The notes: generated from the letters alone by a model not told the origin. Shown: positions 34,853 to 45,717, numbered from the stretch's first letter. The stretch: 64,000 bases of DNA from Bicyclus anynana (GCF_947172395.1 NC_069083.1:8216501-8280500), one strand, 5' to 3'. A program made the numbers and translations.

Positions 34853-35010
34853 TTCGAGCCTTAATAACTCAACAGTAAAGCATTCGGACTCAACACGGAG
34901 AAAGTGGTGATTCAATCCCCTCCTCGCAGGACTATTGTCGTACCCATTTCTAATACTGTCATTCTGGACTAGTTGGAGGGGATAAGGAGTATTCATATTA
35001 AAAAAAAAAG
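34853..35010 (+). mobile_element. SINE family C
   Basis: AATAACTCAACAGTAAAGC head, degraded B box TGATTCAATCCC, then GGACTATTGTCGTACCCATT, GGACTAGTTGGAGGGGA and a poly-A tail. Confidence 0.75.
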
Positions 35011-35177
35011 ATATGGAAAAAATTAAAAAAATATCTATATCAGCCTGAGTCACATTTCATTAAACCATAAATTCTCATTGTATTTATAAATTAATAACTT
35101 GGATTTTATTGTATTGTCAAAAAATACAGGATAAGCAAATGACAAATAAAGCAACAGATGATTCCGCAATAGACACT

Positions 35178-35326
35178 CAGTGTTTGTCGCTACCAGGTGG
35201 ACCGATGGCATCAAGCTAATCGTAACTGCTGAACACAGGGCTTAAGACTGTGTTGTTGGAAAATTGTCACAAGAGGTCCTTTGTCCAGCTGTGGATATCC
35301 ATTGGCTACAATAGGATACGTAAGTT
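35178..35326 (+). mobile_element. RTE-type LINE 3' end fragment
   Basis: ACCAGGTGGACCGATGGCAT is the RTE C-terminal RW(T/S)D region. The end shows GTCCTTTGTCCAGCTGTGGA. Interrupted downstream by a family A SINE. Confidence 0.55.
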
Positions 35327-35583
35327 TATTTTTTTTTTATTCTCTACGAGTTAGCCCTTGACTACAATCTCACTTGATGGTAAGAAACCTTTCGGTTTCT
35401 AGACGACATCGTATCGGAACGCTGAATCGCTTGTCGGTACTTCTTTGTCGGTAGGGTGATAACTAGCCACGACCGAAGCCTCCCACAAGCAAGACCTGGA
35501 CCAATTGAGAAAACCTGAATCGGCCTAGCTGGGGACCTACGTCTTGTAAATTCACCGCACGCATCACTGCGTCACGGAGGCCA
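35327..35583 (-). mobile_element. SINE family A, internally deleted
   Basis: The minus-strand head reads GGCCTCCGTGACGCAGTGAT. The body has CCACGACCGAAGCCTCCCAC and GCTTGTCGGTACTTC. It lacks the segment between GATGGTAAG and CCTTTCGG. Confidence 0.85.
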
Positions 35584-35680
35584 TGAAGGTTGTTATACAC
35601 AGTATTATAATGTCTATTATCTATAGATTACATTAAAAAACGGTTAAATGTGACTTAAGAGAGAGAGAGACTATAAAGAT

Positions 35681-35735
35681 ACGTGATAGCCCAGTGGATA
35701 TGACATCTGCCTCCGATTCCGGAGGGTGTGGTGTT
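35681..35735 (+). mobile_element. SINE family B head fragment
   Basis: GTGATAGCCCAGTGGATATG, then CTGCCTCCGATTCCGGAGGG. Only the tRNA-like head remains, before a second full copy at 35888. Confidence 0.7.
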
Positions 35736-35845
35736 AGAGAGTGTAATGGATAATTCAATTATATGGGGCCCCCGGATTGCAAGGGCCCCTTACGTAAGAA
35801 AGCTAAATTTAGTTAAATGTAATCCTCAGTCTCCTTTGGTTTGAA

Positions 35846-35880
35846 GAACCTATGAATTCCCGTATATTCATAGGTTTTTT
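35846..35880. repeat. Short palindromic dispersed repeat
   Basis: AACCTATGAAT and ATTCATAGGTT form an 11-bp perfect stem around TCCCGTAT. Partner at 16515-16550. Confidence 0.55.
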
Positions 35881-35887
35881 GATGAGA

Positions 35888-36192
35888 GCCGTGATAGCCC
35901 AGTAGATATGACCTCTGCCTTCGATTCCGGAGGGTGTGGGTTCGAATCCGGTATGGGGCATGCACTTTCAACTTTTCAGTTGTGCATTTTAAGAAATTAA
36001 ATATCACGTGTCTCAAACGGTGAAGGAAAACATCGTGAGGAAACCTGCGTACCAGAGAATTTTCTTAATTCTCTGCGTGTGTGAAGTCTGCCAATCCGCA
36101 TTAGGCCTGCGTGGTGGACTATTGCCTAACCCCTCCATTCTGAGAGGAAACTCGATCTCAGCAGTGAGCCGAATATGGGTTAATAATGATGA
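35888..36192 (+). mobile_element. SINE family B, full length
   Basis: Head CCGTGATAGCCCAGTAGATA with B box GGGTTCGAATCC, then TTAAATATCACGTGTCTCAA, GAAACCTGCGTACCAGAGAA, TGCCAATCCGCATTAGGCC, AGTGAGCCGAATATGGGTTA and an AATGATG tail. This is the reference copy for the family in this window. Confidence 0.9.
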
Positions 36193-36279
36193 AATGTGAC
36201 TTGGGTCTTAATATCCGTGAAGATAGTAGGATGATCGTCATATAATGAAAGGGCAGAACTTTGACTTTTCATATCGCGA

Positions 36280-36540
36280 AATAGGGCGACCGATATCGAT
36301 TGAGACGCAGCAGCAATAGTAAGAATTATTGATATCGCGTGGGTAGCTCATACAAAAAGTTTATAAAAGGAAGTGGAGCGAACAAACTGGCGGGGAACAA
36401 ACTTTCCTGCCGGGACGCGACGCGAACGGGAACGTTACTTATCTGCCGCCGCCGAGCTGACAGCTGCAGATGAAAAATTGAAATTGTGTGAGATAAAACT
36501 ACCTAACTGCACTGCGCGAACAATGTGACGACAACAAGAA
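36280..36540. promoter_or_regulatory. Possible promoter-like or enhancer-like patch
   Basis: A TATAAAAG box at 36362-36369 precedes a GC-rich block (36390-36470) with GCCGCCGCC and TTATCTGC (a GATA-type site). No following open exon with a clear donor is visible on either strand, so this is a weak call. Confidence 0.25.
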
Positions 36541-36927
36541 CGCAATCATTTTGTGTTGGCTATTTCTCAAATGCAACATTTTGATTTTGACAAATACATT
36601 TTTAGGGGTTAACAATGCATGCACTTTCTTGAATGAAATTGTGAAAGTTGACAATCGGTCTGACGATCAAGTTATCTCACGTGTCTGCGGCGTTAACGGC
36701 TTGACAGCCCATAAAACTGATCATTGGTCGCGATGTGCATGACATCATGCCGATCGCTACCAACACACGATCGGTTATTCAGAATTCAATGGTTTTTACG
36801 CACTAGTGTTCTTTAAGAATACATGAACCTCTGGGTACATATTTCTGTACGATGTTTTTAAATTCATTGATTCATTGCGGATTGAGTAAAATAATGTGAC
36901 AATGTTTTTTTACGCGCTAGTGTATTA

Positions 36928-37022
36928 TGCCAGCGTGGTGGACTATAAGGGTAACCCCTCTAATTCTGAGAGGCAACCTGTGCTCAATAGTGAGCCGAAT
37001 ATTGGTTGTTAATGATAATAAT
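36928..37022 (+). mobile_element. SINE family B, 3' fragment
   Basis: TGCCAGCGTGGTGGACTATA, ACCCCTCTAATTCTGAGAGG, AGTGAGCCGAATATTGGTTG. Confidence 0.75.
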
Positions 37023-37204
37023 CAAGGTATTAACAACAAAATTATATAATAGGTAAAACCTATACCGCTTAAACTTAGCTCTTCTGTTAGCCGTTAATAT
37101 TGATCTCTGAAACAAGGGATAAAAAGCTAACGTAATGTAAATTCACTGACGTGTTTATCCGCCTCGTATATCAAATTTGCCACGGTCGATAGGAGTTGAA
37201 TAGT

Positions 37205-37262
37205 GACAAAAGCACTTGGCCCTAACGCGCAATAATAACGAACTCCTCAAAAACTGTCAAAC
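37205..37262 (+). repeat. Outlying copy of the 38.2-kb GC-rich repeat
   Basis: AGCACTTGGCCCTAACGCGC, then AATAATAACGAACTCCTCAA, matching the core at 38241 and 38378. Confidence 0.65.
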
Positions 37263-37440
37263 TGCGACCCTTTTTACCCGACGATGGAACGGTAGTTTTT
37301 CGGTTCTATTTATTTATTTACTTCTAAGGCCCATCTAATCTTTCTCGAATCAATAAAATTTTGGTAGAATCAATTTATTTAAGCTGTGGTTTACTAATAT
37401 TTATAGGTACACTATTTATTTGCGCACAATATTAAATTAA

Positions 37441-37822
37441 CTAGCGGACGCCCGTGACTTTATCCGCGTGGAATTTACTTTTTTACAAATCCCTAGAGAT
37501 CTATGGATAGATGGATTTTTTTGGGTTAAAAAGTAGCCTATGTGTTAATCGAGATTATAATCTATCTCTACTTCAAATTTCAGGCGATTCGGTTCAGTAG
37601 CCGAGGCGTGAAAGAGTAACAAACACTCATACCATCAAAATCATAAAAGTTTTCGTAAATATCGTGAATCCAAGGATTTTTTCGGGATAAAAAGTGTTAA
37701 TCCAGGGTAAAATCTATTTCCATTCCAAATTTCAGCCAAATCAGTTAAATAGTTGCAGCGTTAAAGAGTAACACACATTCAAACATCCATACAAACTTTT
37801 GCGTTTATAATATTTGTATGAT
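37441..37822 (-). mobile_element. Dimeric Helitron-like element
   Basis: CTAGCGGACGCCCGTGACTT, then two bodies joined at CACTCATACCATCAAAATCA. The second body repeats TTTTTTCGGGATAAAAAGTG and CCAAATTTCAGCCAAATC. Ends TTTATAATATTTGTATGAT. Same layout as 25132-25507. Confidence 0.7.
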
Positions 37823-38189
37823 ACCTAATAAAGTAAAACCTAAAATACAAGTCAGTGTTGCTAGATAAAGCAGTATTATTTAATTAAGACTAAGTATTAA
37901 AACATTACAAAATACAATTTAAAAGGCGATATTATATCTTTCACGAAAAATATAATCTTTATTAGAATGAAAAGGTAGACCTTTCTGTTTTTCTAGTCTG
38001 TAGGTGTGCTTACTACAGCAATATACTAAAACATCCAAAATACCTAAAGAATTAATTTATTTTGTATTCTTATTCCACTATGATTTACAAAGTTATTTTG
38101 TAATGTAAAATGTATATTATCGTTATCACAGAAAAATATTTTTTGTATTTGAAATTTAAAAAACTGTGTATTTACGTGGCATGGCGGAA

Positions 38190-38500
38190 GGATCGCTTGG
38201 ATTCCCCGTCCCCCATTTAGGTAAATCAAACTTCGGTCAAGCGCACTCGGCCCTATCGCGCAATAATAACGAAATACTCAAAAACGTCAACCTTTTATTT
38301 GCCCGGTACGCGGAAAAGGGTCACGTGGCGTTTTCGCGTAAATCAAACTACTGGCGATGGAGGTCGAACAGTGACAAGCGCACTCGGCCCTATCGTGCAA
38401 TAATAACGAAGTGCTCCAACACGTCAATCTTCGAACCTTTTCTATTTACGCAAGTTTCAAAGGGCCTCGCGAAAGTTCCGCGTAAATCAAACTAATAAAT
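38190..38500 (+). repeat. GC-rich tandem repeat, period about 137 bp
   Basis: The core GCGCACTCGGCCCTATCG recurs at 38241 and 38378, each followed by CAATAATAACGAA. GTAAATCAAAC recurs near 38221, 38340 and 38482. A 109-codon frame spans it by chance. Function unknown. Confidence 0.6.
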
Positions 38501-39405
38501 TCTCCTATCTTGAATGAACATTTCTCTTTCGCGTGGACGTCTACAGGCTGAATGGATAACGTCGACCCTCCCTCAGAGGATCACCTCCATCGAGTCATTT
38601 GCTTTTGTTCTCGTGCAATTAATATCTGGCAGAAGCGGCGTTTGGGAACCACTGGCTCTATCGGAATATCTAGCGATGCTTTCAAGCCTTATATTTTGAA
38701 ATATCGATTATAACTATAATTCACAATATTACATGTGTAGAGCCAAATTTATAATTACCTCTAGGTAATCTAGGATATAAGTATACCGTTCAAGTTTTAG
38801 TCAAAAAAATCTTAACACAATAATGAAGGTACATACTTAAAATTTTCTAATTCAGCTTTATTTGTACTTTGCAATATATTTAATTTTATTTGTAAATTTT
38901 AACTTACTTGACTAAGACTTTTTTTAAGTCTTGACTAAAACTTTTAAGACTTTTTTAACTTTAATTGACTACGTATAATATAATTATGTACTCCCTAATG
39001 TCTGTAATTATTTCAGTAGGTATAACTGATGTAGGTCAGTGTACTAACCACTTAACTCTCAATTAACAACTAAATTATTAATTCCAATCAAACATAGTGT
39101 TTTACTTTTCACTTGATAAATAACAAAAATGACAAGAACCATCAAAATACATCATAGCGTGAATATTCCGTGAAGAATTAGAATAGTTAATTGTTAGATG
39201 GCGTGTTCACTACACTTAAATCGGTGATTGCTACGCTCGTAATGGGTTAAATATAATGTAACATTGGTAATGCATTTGTGATATTTGATAACAATATTCG
39301 TAGAATCCTCTTAACTGAAATTGGAAATCATTTATTAATTACTAATTTTGATAAAATCTTATCTAGGGTTAGATATAATATATTTTTTTATTAGTTTATA
39401 ATAAA

Positions 39406-39588
39406 CTAGCTGACGCCGCGCGGTTCCACCTGCGTGGTTTCCGTTCCCGTAGAAATACGGTGATAATATATAGCCTTCCTTCCTTCTAAAACTCTAAAAT
39501 TAAAGTAATTTTTCAAATCAGACCAGTAGTTCCTAAGATTACCGCGTTTAATCAAACAAACAACTCTTGAGCTTTATAATATTAGATA
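39406..39588 (-). mobile_element. Helitron-like element, GCGCGG family
   Basis: CTAGCTGACGCCGCGCGGTT, GAAATACGGTGATAATATAT, CCAGTAGTTCCTAAGATTAC, TTTATAATATTAGATAAA. Both ends are present. Confidence 0.7.
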
Positions 39589-39871
39589 AAATAAATTATT
39601 CTACTTCTTGTATGAAAATAATAATAATCGTACCAATTGCCTTCAAAAATCTTTGTCTCTGTGTGGAAAACTTTTAATTGATGTAAAAACAAAAAAATGC
39701 TTACGAATTAACCAAACATAGCCGAACATTGTTTAACATTTTATGTCAATGAGAAATAAAACACGGAAAATCAAAAGAAAATTTTCCGAATCCCTCGAGT
39801 AACAGCTTAATTTATCAATAGGAAAGTTTCACAAAACGTCGAATAAACTTTCATAACACGACGTCACACAA

Positions 39872-40512
39872 TTTTGTGCGGGCATTTTTCTCTTTTGCAA
39901 TTTCAAACTTTACCTAAAGATCTGCCAAGTTCACAATGTTATTTGCAAGGAACGAAGCTTAAAAGAAGGTTAACAACTTTTGTTAAAATGGTCGTAGTAC
40001 TACGTTATACGTACAATATCGGTTCATGTAGATACTACATATATTAAAAGACTCCATCAACATTACATGAATAAAAACAAAAGAAAATTTTGGGCGAGCA
40101 TTTTTCTCTTTTGCAATTTCAAATTTTACCTAAAGATCTGCCAAGTTCACAATGTTATTTGCAAGGAACGAAGCTTAAAAGAAGGTTAACAACTTTTGTT
40201 AAAATGGTCGTAGTACTACGTTATACGTACAATATCGGTTCATGTAGATACTACATATATTAAAAGACACCATCAACATTACATGAATAAAAACACAATA
40301 AAATTTTGGGCGAGCATTTTTCTCTTTTGCAATTTCAAATTTTACCTAAAGATCTGCCAAGTTCACAATGTTATTTGCAAGTAACGAAGCTTAAAAGAAG
40401 GTTAACAACTTTTGTTAAAGTGGTCGTAGTACTACGTTATACGTACAATATCGGTTTATGTAGATACTATATTAAAAGAGAGCATCAACATTATATAAAT
40501 AAAAAAAAACAA
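39872..40512 (+). repeat. 216-bp tandem triplication
   Basis: Units start at 39872, 40088 and 40304 (TTTTG(T/G)GCG(G/A)GCATTTTTC), an exact 216-bp spacing. They are nearly identical, including CCTAAAGATCTGCCAAGTTC and GTCGTAGTACTACGTTATAC. The third has a 4-bp deletion near 40470. The low divergence implies a recent origin. Confidence 0.92.
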
Positions 40513-40701
40513 GACTCCTTGAATGTTCATCAGCCCTAGCTAAATAACAACTATTTGATTCGATTTATGAAATAGTGTACAATGAAGAGTATGTTTTATG
40601 ATTGTCAATGGTTCGAAAGCTTTTGATGGCTAAACTTTACTCAATTTGTAAAAGCTGAAAGTTTGTCTACCTACAGTCCTACGGTAGGTTGACAAATATT
40701 C

Positions 40702-40988
40702 ATCCATCATCATCATACTTATATTTGGCTCATTGTTGAGCACGAGTCTCAGAATGAAAGGGGTAAGGCCTTAGTCCACCACGCTGGCTCAATGCGGATT
40801 GGCAGACTTCACACACGTAGACAATTAAGAAAATTCTCAAGTATGCAGAATTCTTACCGATGTCTTTCCTTCATCGTTCGAGACACGTGATATTTAATTT
40901 CTTAATATGCACATAACTGAAAAGTTAGAGGTGCATGCCCCGGCCCGGATTTGAACCTACGCCCTCCAAATTGACTAAGCTAGCACGT
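40702..40988 (-). mobile_element. SINE family B, near full length
   Basis: Tail TATTTGGCTCATTGTTGAGC; body CCACGCTGGCTCAATGCGGA, TTCGAGACACGTGATATTTA; B-box region CCGGATTTGAACCTACGCCC. The head is altered after CCCTCCAA. Confidence 0.8.
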
Positions 40989-41472
40989 CTCTTCAATCTT
41001 TATAGGTAAGTATTGCGTCATGTGATATACTAAATTGTGGTAATCGTATCCTCGGGAGATAGCTGATGTAGTTGACTAATAATTTTTCGTCCCTCCAAGT
41101 TCTAGCCTTTCTAGATATTAAATTACTGCAACTATTTATAATAGTGGGTCTCCCCTCCTTTCTAATATACCTTTTTTATACAAACAGAAACCAATCAGAA
41201 TGACCATTTCAGTTGAGATACAGGGTGACCACTTCTAGATCTTAATCTATAATTGAATCGGTAGGGGACTCTCAAGGGACACCCCCTACTATGCGTTATA
41301 TTGCAACGGTCACAACAATACCCTTCAGACGAAAACAAATCGATTCTGTTAGTTAGCTGAACTGAACAGCAGTAGTACTTCCATTGATCAATTAACACTC
41401 TCTACTACTCATAAGAAAGGGTAAATTAATATTAGTAAATTCTATCAGCATTTTGTTTTTTTTTTAACTCTT

Positions 41473-41950
41473 TAGAAGGAGGGTGAGTCCACACACCCCT
41501 TTCGGTTTCTACACGACATCGTACCAGAATGCTAAATCGCTTGGCGGAACGTCTTTGACGCTATTAAACGCAAGCTTTAAGTAAAGTCTTATTATAGTGG
41601 TATTGAGTATTTAAATGATAAAAAAGCTTGGTGTTAAACTGTATTATACGACTGTGTGCTTAGTTTTAAATAAGTTTGTAAAATGGTGATAAATAAAAAA
41701 AAAAAAACCTTGGCTGAGTTGGTTGTGGGCTCTTCTCGGACCAAGGCGTGTTTGGAATCCTCGTAACTTTAATTTTAAGTTTTCGAATGATTATTATCAC
41801 CATTATCTTAAGTTTAATATTATTACCTGACGTTTCGAAAGAGCTTGTAAACTAAGCCTATTTGAAATAAATGAATTTTGACTTTGACTTTTTGACTTTG
41901 ACTTTGCCGGTAGGGTGGTAACTAGCCACGGCCGAAGGCTCCCACCAGCC
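41473..41950 (-). mobile_element. SINE family A split by a LINE insertion
   Basis: The two halves, 41473-41557 (to AACGTCTTTG) and about 41903-41950 (from CTTTGCCGGTAGGG), join to the usual ACGTCTTTGCCGGTAGGG. CTTTG at both borders could be a target duplication, although the LINE tail is similar. Confidence 0.75.
41558..41906 (+). mobile_element. CR1-type LINE 3' end nested in a SINE
   Basis: TGGGCTCTTCTCGGACCAAG, TTTGGAATCCTCGTAACTTT, CTTGTAAACTAAGCCTATTT, GAAATAAATGAATTTTGACT, then a (TTTGAC)n-like tail. Non-coding 3' UTR only. Confidence 0.7.
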
Positions 41951-42235
41951 AACAATTATAAGTTAAAAATTGTATGGATTTGTAGTATGTGTTACGCAAA
42001 CAGGCTAAATAATTATGACGTTATTGGGATTGCGATGTGGAATCGTGATATACTGGGCGTTTAGTTAATTATATTGAAGGATTAATGGTTCAATCAACGT
42101 GGATCACAATAAATATTAATCAAGTAACTGCCGTTATAACGAGGTTTACTCTCGCCTCAAACCCTATAGTTCGCCACCTTCTTCTTAATTTAACAACGTC
42201 TTAGACGCAATAAGTAATGATTTCCTTTTTCAATC

Positions 42236-42388
42236 GTGTTTGGAACCCTCGTAACTTTAATTTTAAGTTTTCGAATAATTATTATCACCATTATCTTTAA
42301 GTTTAATATCATTACTTGACGTTTCGAAATAGCTTGTAAACTAAGCCTATTTGAAATAATGAATTTTGATTTGATTATATTTGATTTT
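42236..42388 (+). mobile_element. CR1-type LINE 3' tail, second copy
   Basis: GTGTTTGGAACCCTCGTAAC and onward matches 41748-41905 closely, with a different tail (TTGATTTGATTATATTTGAT). Confidence 0.7.
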
Positions 42389-42464
42389 AAAAAAAATCTT
42401 AATAGCGAAACTGTATACAGTAACCAGACAGGGATGATTATAATAAGTTAAATAAATTATAAGA

Positions 42465-42780
42465 CCAGTGATAGTCCAGTGGATATGGCCTATGTTTTTT
42501 ATTTGGAGGGCGTAGGTTTGAATCCGGTCCGGCGCAAGTTATTCCAACTTTTCAGTTACTTGCATTTTAAGAAATTAAATATCACGTATCTCGAACTGTG
42601 AAGGAAAAACATCGTAAGGAAACCTGCATACATGAGAATTTTCTTAATTCTCTATGTGTGATAAATTTGCTAATCCGCATTGAGCCAGCGTGGTGGACTA
42701 TTAGCCTTACCCCTTTCATACTGAGAAGAGACTCGTTCTCAATAGTGAGCCGACTATGGGTTGTCAGTGATGATGATGAA
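42465..42780 (+). mobile_element. SINE family B, full length
   Basis: CCAGTGATAGTCCAGTGGAT head, B-box-like GGTTTGAATCCGGTCC, ATTAAATATCACGTATCTCG, GAGCCAGCGTGGTGGACTAT, (GAT)n tail. A 138-codon frame over it is chance. Confidence 0.85.
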
Positions 42781-42989
42781 ATAAATTATATTTTTAACTT
42801 TCAATTTAACATGACGTCATCTTGCATTATATTGTATTTCACAATTTTGCGTTTATTTGCCACTGAAGTGAGAAATATAAAAATTGCGATTACTTTTTGT
42901 AAGGTCCCTTGTCCTTATTGTGGTAGCAGTAAATCACTGCTTCATCACTACACTATTATGGCCAACGGACGTCTGATCTCCACCAATGA

Positions 42990-43553
42990 CAATAACCTGT
43001 CAATATATATATAACAGTATAGTCTATGTAAGACAAAATATTAATTTGTACAAACGAAAAGGAGATTTAAACCCACGTCTTACTAGACACGGGCATAAGT
43101 TAGTTATTTCTGCATATCGTCTCCAAAGAGTAAAAAAATCTTTTGTAGGTTTGGGTGTACTCTTCTATAACAAGATCCCCAAGACTGTGATGGACCTGCC
43201 AATGCATAGCTTTAAGCAATGTGTTAAAAAACATTTACTTAGTCGAGGTTACTACAACATTGATGAGTTCCTTAAAGACAAAAGCGCTTGGAGGCCATTG
43301 GATCAGCTTCCACCTTCACACAGGAAATAAAACTATAAGAAATTGTAATTGTTATCAATTGTAAATTATAATACTGTATGACTTTTTCAAAAGAGCAACT
43401 GTTGAGTTTCTTGCCGGTATCTTCTCAGCAGAACCTGCCTTCCGAACCGGTGGTAGAATCTTTACAAATAGTCAACTGACGTGTCAAAAGTGCTTGTAAA
43501 CTGAGCCTACTTGAAATAAATGATTTTTGATTTGATTTGATTTGATTTGATTT
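42990..43553 (+). mobile_element. CR1/Jockey-type LINE 3' end
   Basis: The plus frame to 43330 contains LTRHGHKLV, RLQRVKKSFVGLGV, FYNKIPKTVMDLP and KDKSAW, the C-terminus of a CR1/Jockey-like ORF2. It is followed by a 3' UTR with CTTCTCAGCAGAACCTGCCT, CCTACTTGAAATAAATGA and a (TTTGA)n tail. 5' truncated; encodes no complete enzyme. Confidence 0.8.
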
Positions 43554-43849
43554 AACCAACTGCCTCTTTGCCCCTCCGCATCGAGTATATATGAAACAGT
43601 GAATATAGGTATCTATTTAGTAGACACAAACTTTTTATAAACGTGACGAACAAATGATTGTCCAAATACAAGGGGGCAACAATTTAATAAGTTTTAACAT
43701 AGTGAGCCAAGTGATTGACAGTGATCGAGTAAGTACCACATAAGCTTAGCTCAAGCACTTTATGCTCTGTAATAGATACAATAAAGTATGTCGTTGCTAA
43801 AATTATATGAGCGAACTACAACGTAACAAACAAAAATATAACCAAAATA

Positions 43850-44000
43850 TTTTAATATAAACAGAAAAATAAGCGACAAATTCCAGAACACCAGGATAAC
43901 TGTTTAATTTATCACCGGGAAAGTTTTACATAACAGCAAATAAAGTTTAATAACGCGACGTTTGACAAATTTTCCAACGCGGATTTCTTTCCATTTTCCC
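43850..44000 (+). repeat. Diverged relative of the flank of the 216-bp array
   Basis: TAACTGTTTAATTTATCACC, GGGAAAGTTTTACATAACAG and AATAACGCGACGT parallel 39797-39890. Confidence 0.45.
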
Positions 44001-44161
44001 CGTCGCATTAGGCCAGCGCCTACACATGCGAACTTGTATATTGTAGTTTACGGTAAACTCCGAACTTGGAACGAGCGATTCAACTCATAAATTCCTTAGT
44101 AATAACAGCTTAGGAGTTCCCCTAGACACTTGTAGGAGTATCGCAGTAAAGGTCGCCATTG

Positions 44162-44294
44162 ACGGTCAATTATTCTCACGTTTCTGAAAAACGACAGTAC
44201 CCACGCGGCATACTATACAAGTCATGTACGCAGTGACCAACACACGGTGAATTATAGTCGTGGGTGCTACAGAAATGTGAGAATAATTGACCGT
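44162..44294. mobile_element. Short MITE with 25-bp inverted ends
   Basis: 44162-44186 and 44270-44294 are inverted copies matching at 24 of 25 positions (ACGGTCAATTATTCTCAC core). The inner ACCCACG and CGTGGGT also pair. Confidence 0.7.
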
Positions 44295-44429
44295 TTGTGG
44301 CTAGCATTAGAAACAATATCATCATCATTGGATAGAAACAGGCGTTACTTTGCGGAAGTTCATCATGAATATAGAATGATTTATATATTTTGCTATCCTC
44401 TGCGAACGATGACAAACCCATGCGACAAC

Positions 44430-44634
44430 GTCATGCGGATGGGCAGACTGAACACATGCAGAGAATTGAAAAAAAACTCTGGTATTCAGGTTTCCACACA
44501 ATGTTTTTCCGTTTGAGATACGTGATCATTAATTAAAATGCACACAACTGAAAAGTTGGAGGTGCTTGTCCCGTACCGTATTCGAACCACACCCTCCGGA
44601 ATCGGAGACAGAGGACACTGGGCTATCACGGCTG
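44430..44634 (-). mobile_element. SINE family B, tail missing
   Basis: CATGCGGATGGGCAGACTGA, GGTATTCAGGTTTCCACACA, CACAACTGAAAAGTTGGAGG, B box region CGTATTCGAACC, head GGGCTATCACGGC. Confidence 0.8.
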
Positions 44635-44639
44635 GCTAC

Positions 44640-45660
44640 GGACATTAGGAACAATATATCCAGGTCGAAATACCTACAGCAATTGTAGGATATGCTTGAA
44701 CTATATATGCATTGGATTCCATTTTGGTAACTTCATAGGCGGACGTCAATCGTAATGAACACAGGCAACGTTATTCTGCAGGCTATTTCATTATCTTTGA
44801 CGTAAACGAAATTGAGATTCTATGTAACAAATGTCTTTCGGAGCCTACTGTTGGATATCATACATATAGATGACATTTCTCAATTGATTTAATGTTTATT
44901 TAATATGTTGATAATAAATACCAAAATAGTGAATCGGCCAGCTGGCTATTTGCAAATTTAAGTATAAACTTGTCCCACTGTTATTAAAACAGGGGACATC
45001 TCATCACTTTTTTCAAATAAAATTTCCTTTATTTCGTTCAAAACTTGATATAAATAAAAACAACTGTAAACTTAACAAATTGTTTTTAGGAAATTGCTTA
45101 TATGACTGCATAGACAGATATTATATTATTATAATAGATTAAAACTCTTTCTTATGTCACATTTCGAACAAAAACTAATCAAAATTGGTTCATTGTTTTA
45201 AAAGGTACGGAGCCATAGACTGCATACATTATAAAAATAGCTCCCCTCTATTTACGTTAGAGTTAAAAAATAATCGAAAGCTGATTACTGTGAAAAACAC
45301 CTTCCTTTTAAAAGCTTTTACCTCGCTTTTAATCATTTATCTGAAGACTGAAAACATTTCCGCAAAAGCTTTAATCACCATATAAATAGTCATTAGCGTT
45401 TTAAAATTTAGACTGAAAGATTTTGTTGAATAAAAGTGAGTAGCGAATCTTATATTTTTAAAACGTATTTATTGATGAATATTTGTTACTCAATCTCACC
45501 AGAACCACTGAACGGATCTGACAAAGGCACTGAGATAGATATATAGTATAGTTTGGGATATCACATAAATTATTTCCTTTTAGACCAGCCACTTAAGCTT
45601 AAATTAGGTAAGAATCTCAGAACCCGAGATATCCAGCTGTCAGTCTTTAAATACTTATTT
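44640..45660. other. AT-rich stretch, nothing recognisable
   Basis: No paired splice sites, repeat family or RNA gene identified. Short frames at 45185 and 45553 look like chance. Confidence 0.4.
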
Positions 45661-45671
45661 ATTGACACCCT

Positions 45672-45717
45672 AAAAGTTGTCTCAAAGCCATCATATGTAG
45701 GCTTTGAGACAACTTTT
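45672..45717. repeat. Perfect 18-bp hairpin
   Basis: AAAAGTTGTCTCAAAGCC (45672-45689) is followed after ten bases by its exact inverse (45700-45717). Confidence 0.9.

Noticed and set aside
38166..38495. 109-codon plus-strand frame
   Set aside because: It spans tandem GC-rich repeats, and the repeat units fall in different frames, so the protein has no consistent structure.
39872..40512. CRISPR-like array
   Set aside because: Units are 216 bp, contiguous and without spacers, in an insect genome; it is a tandem repeat.
42598..43014. 138-codon plus-strand frame
   Set aside because: Its first half is the body of a family B SINE; chance frame.
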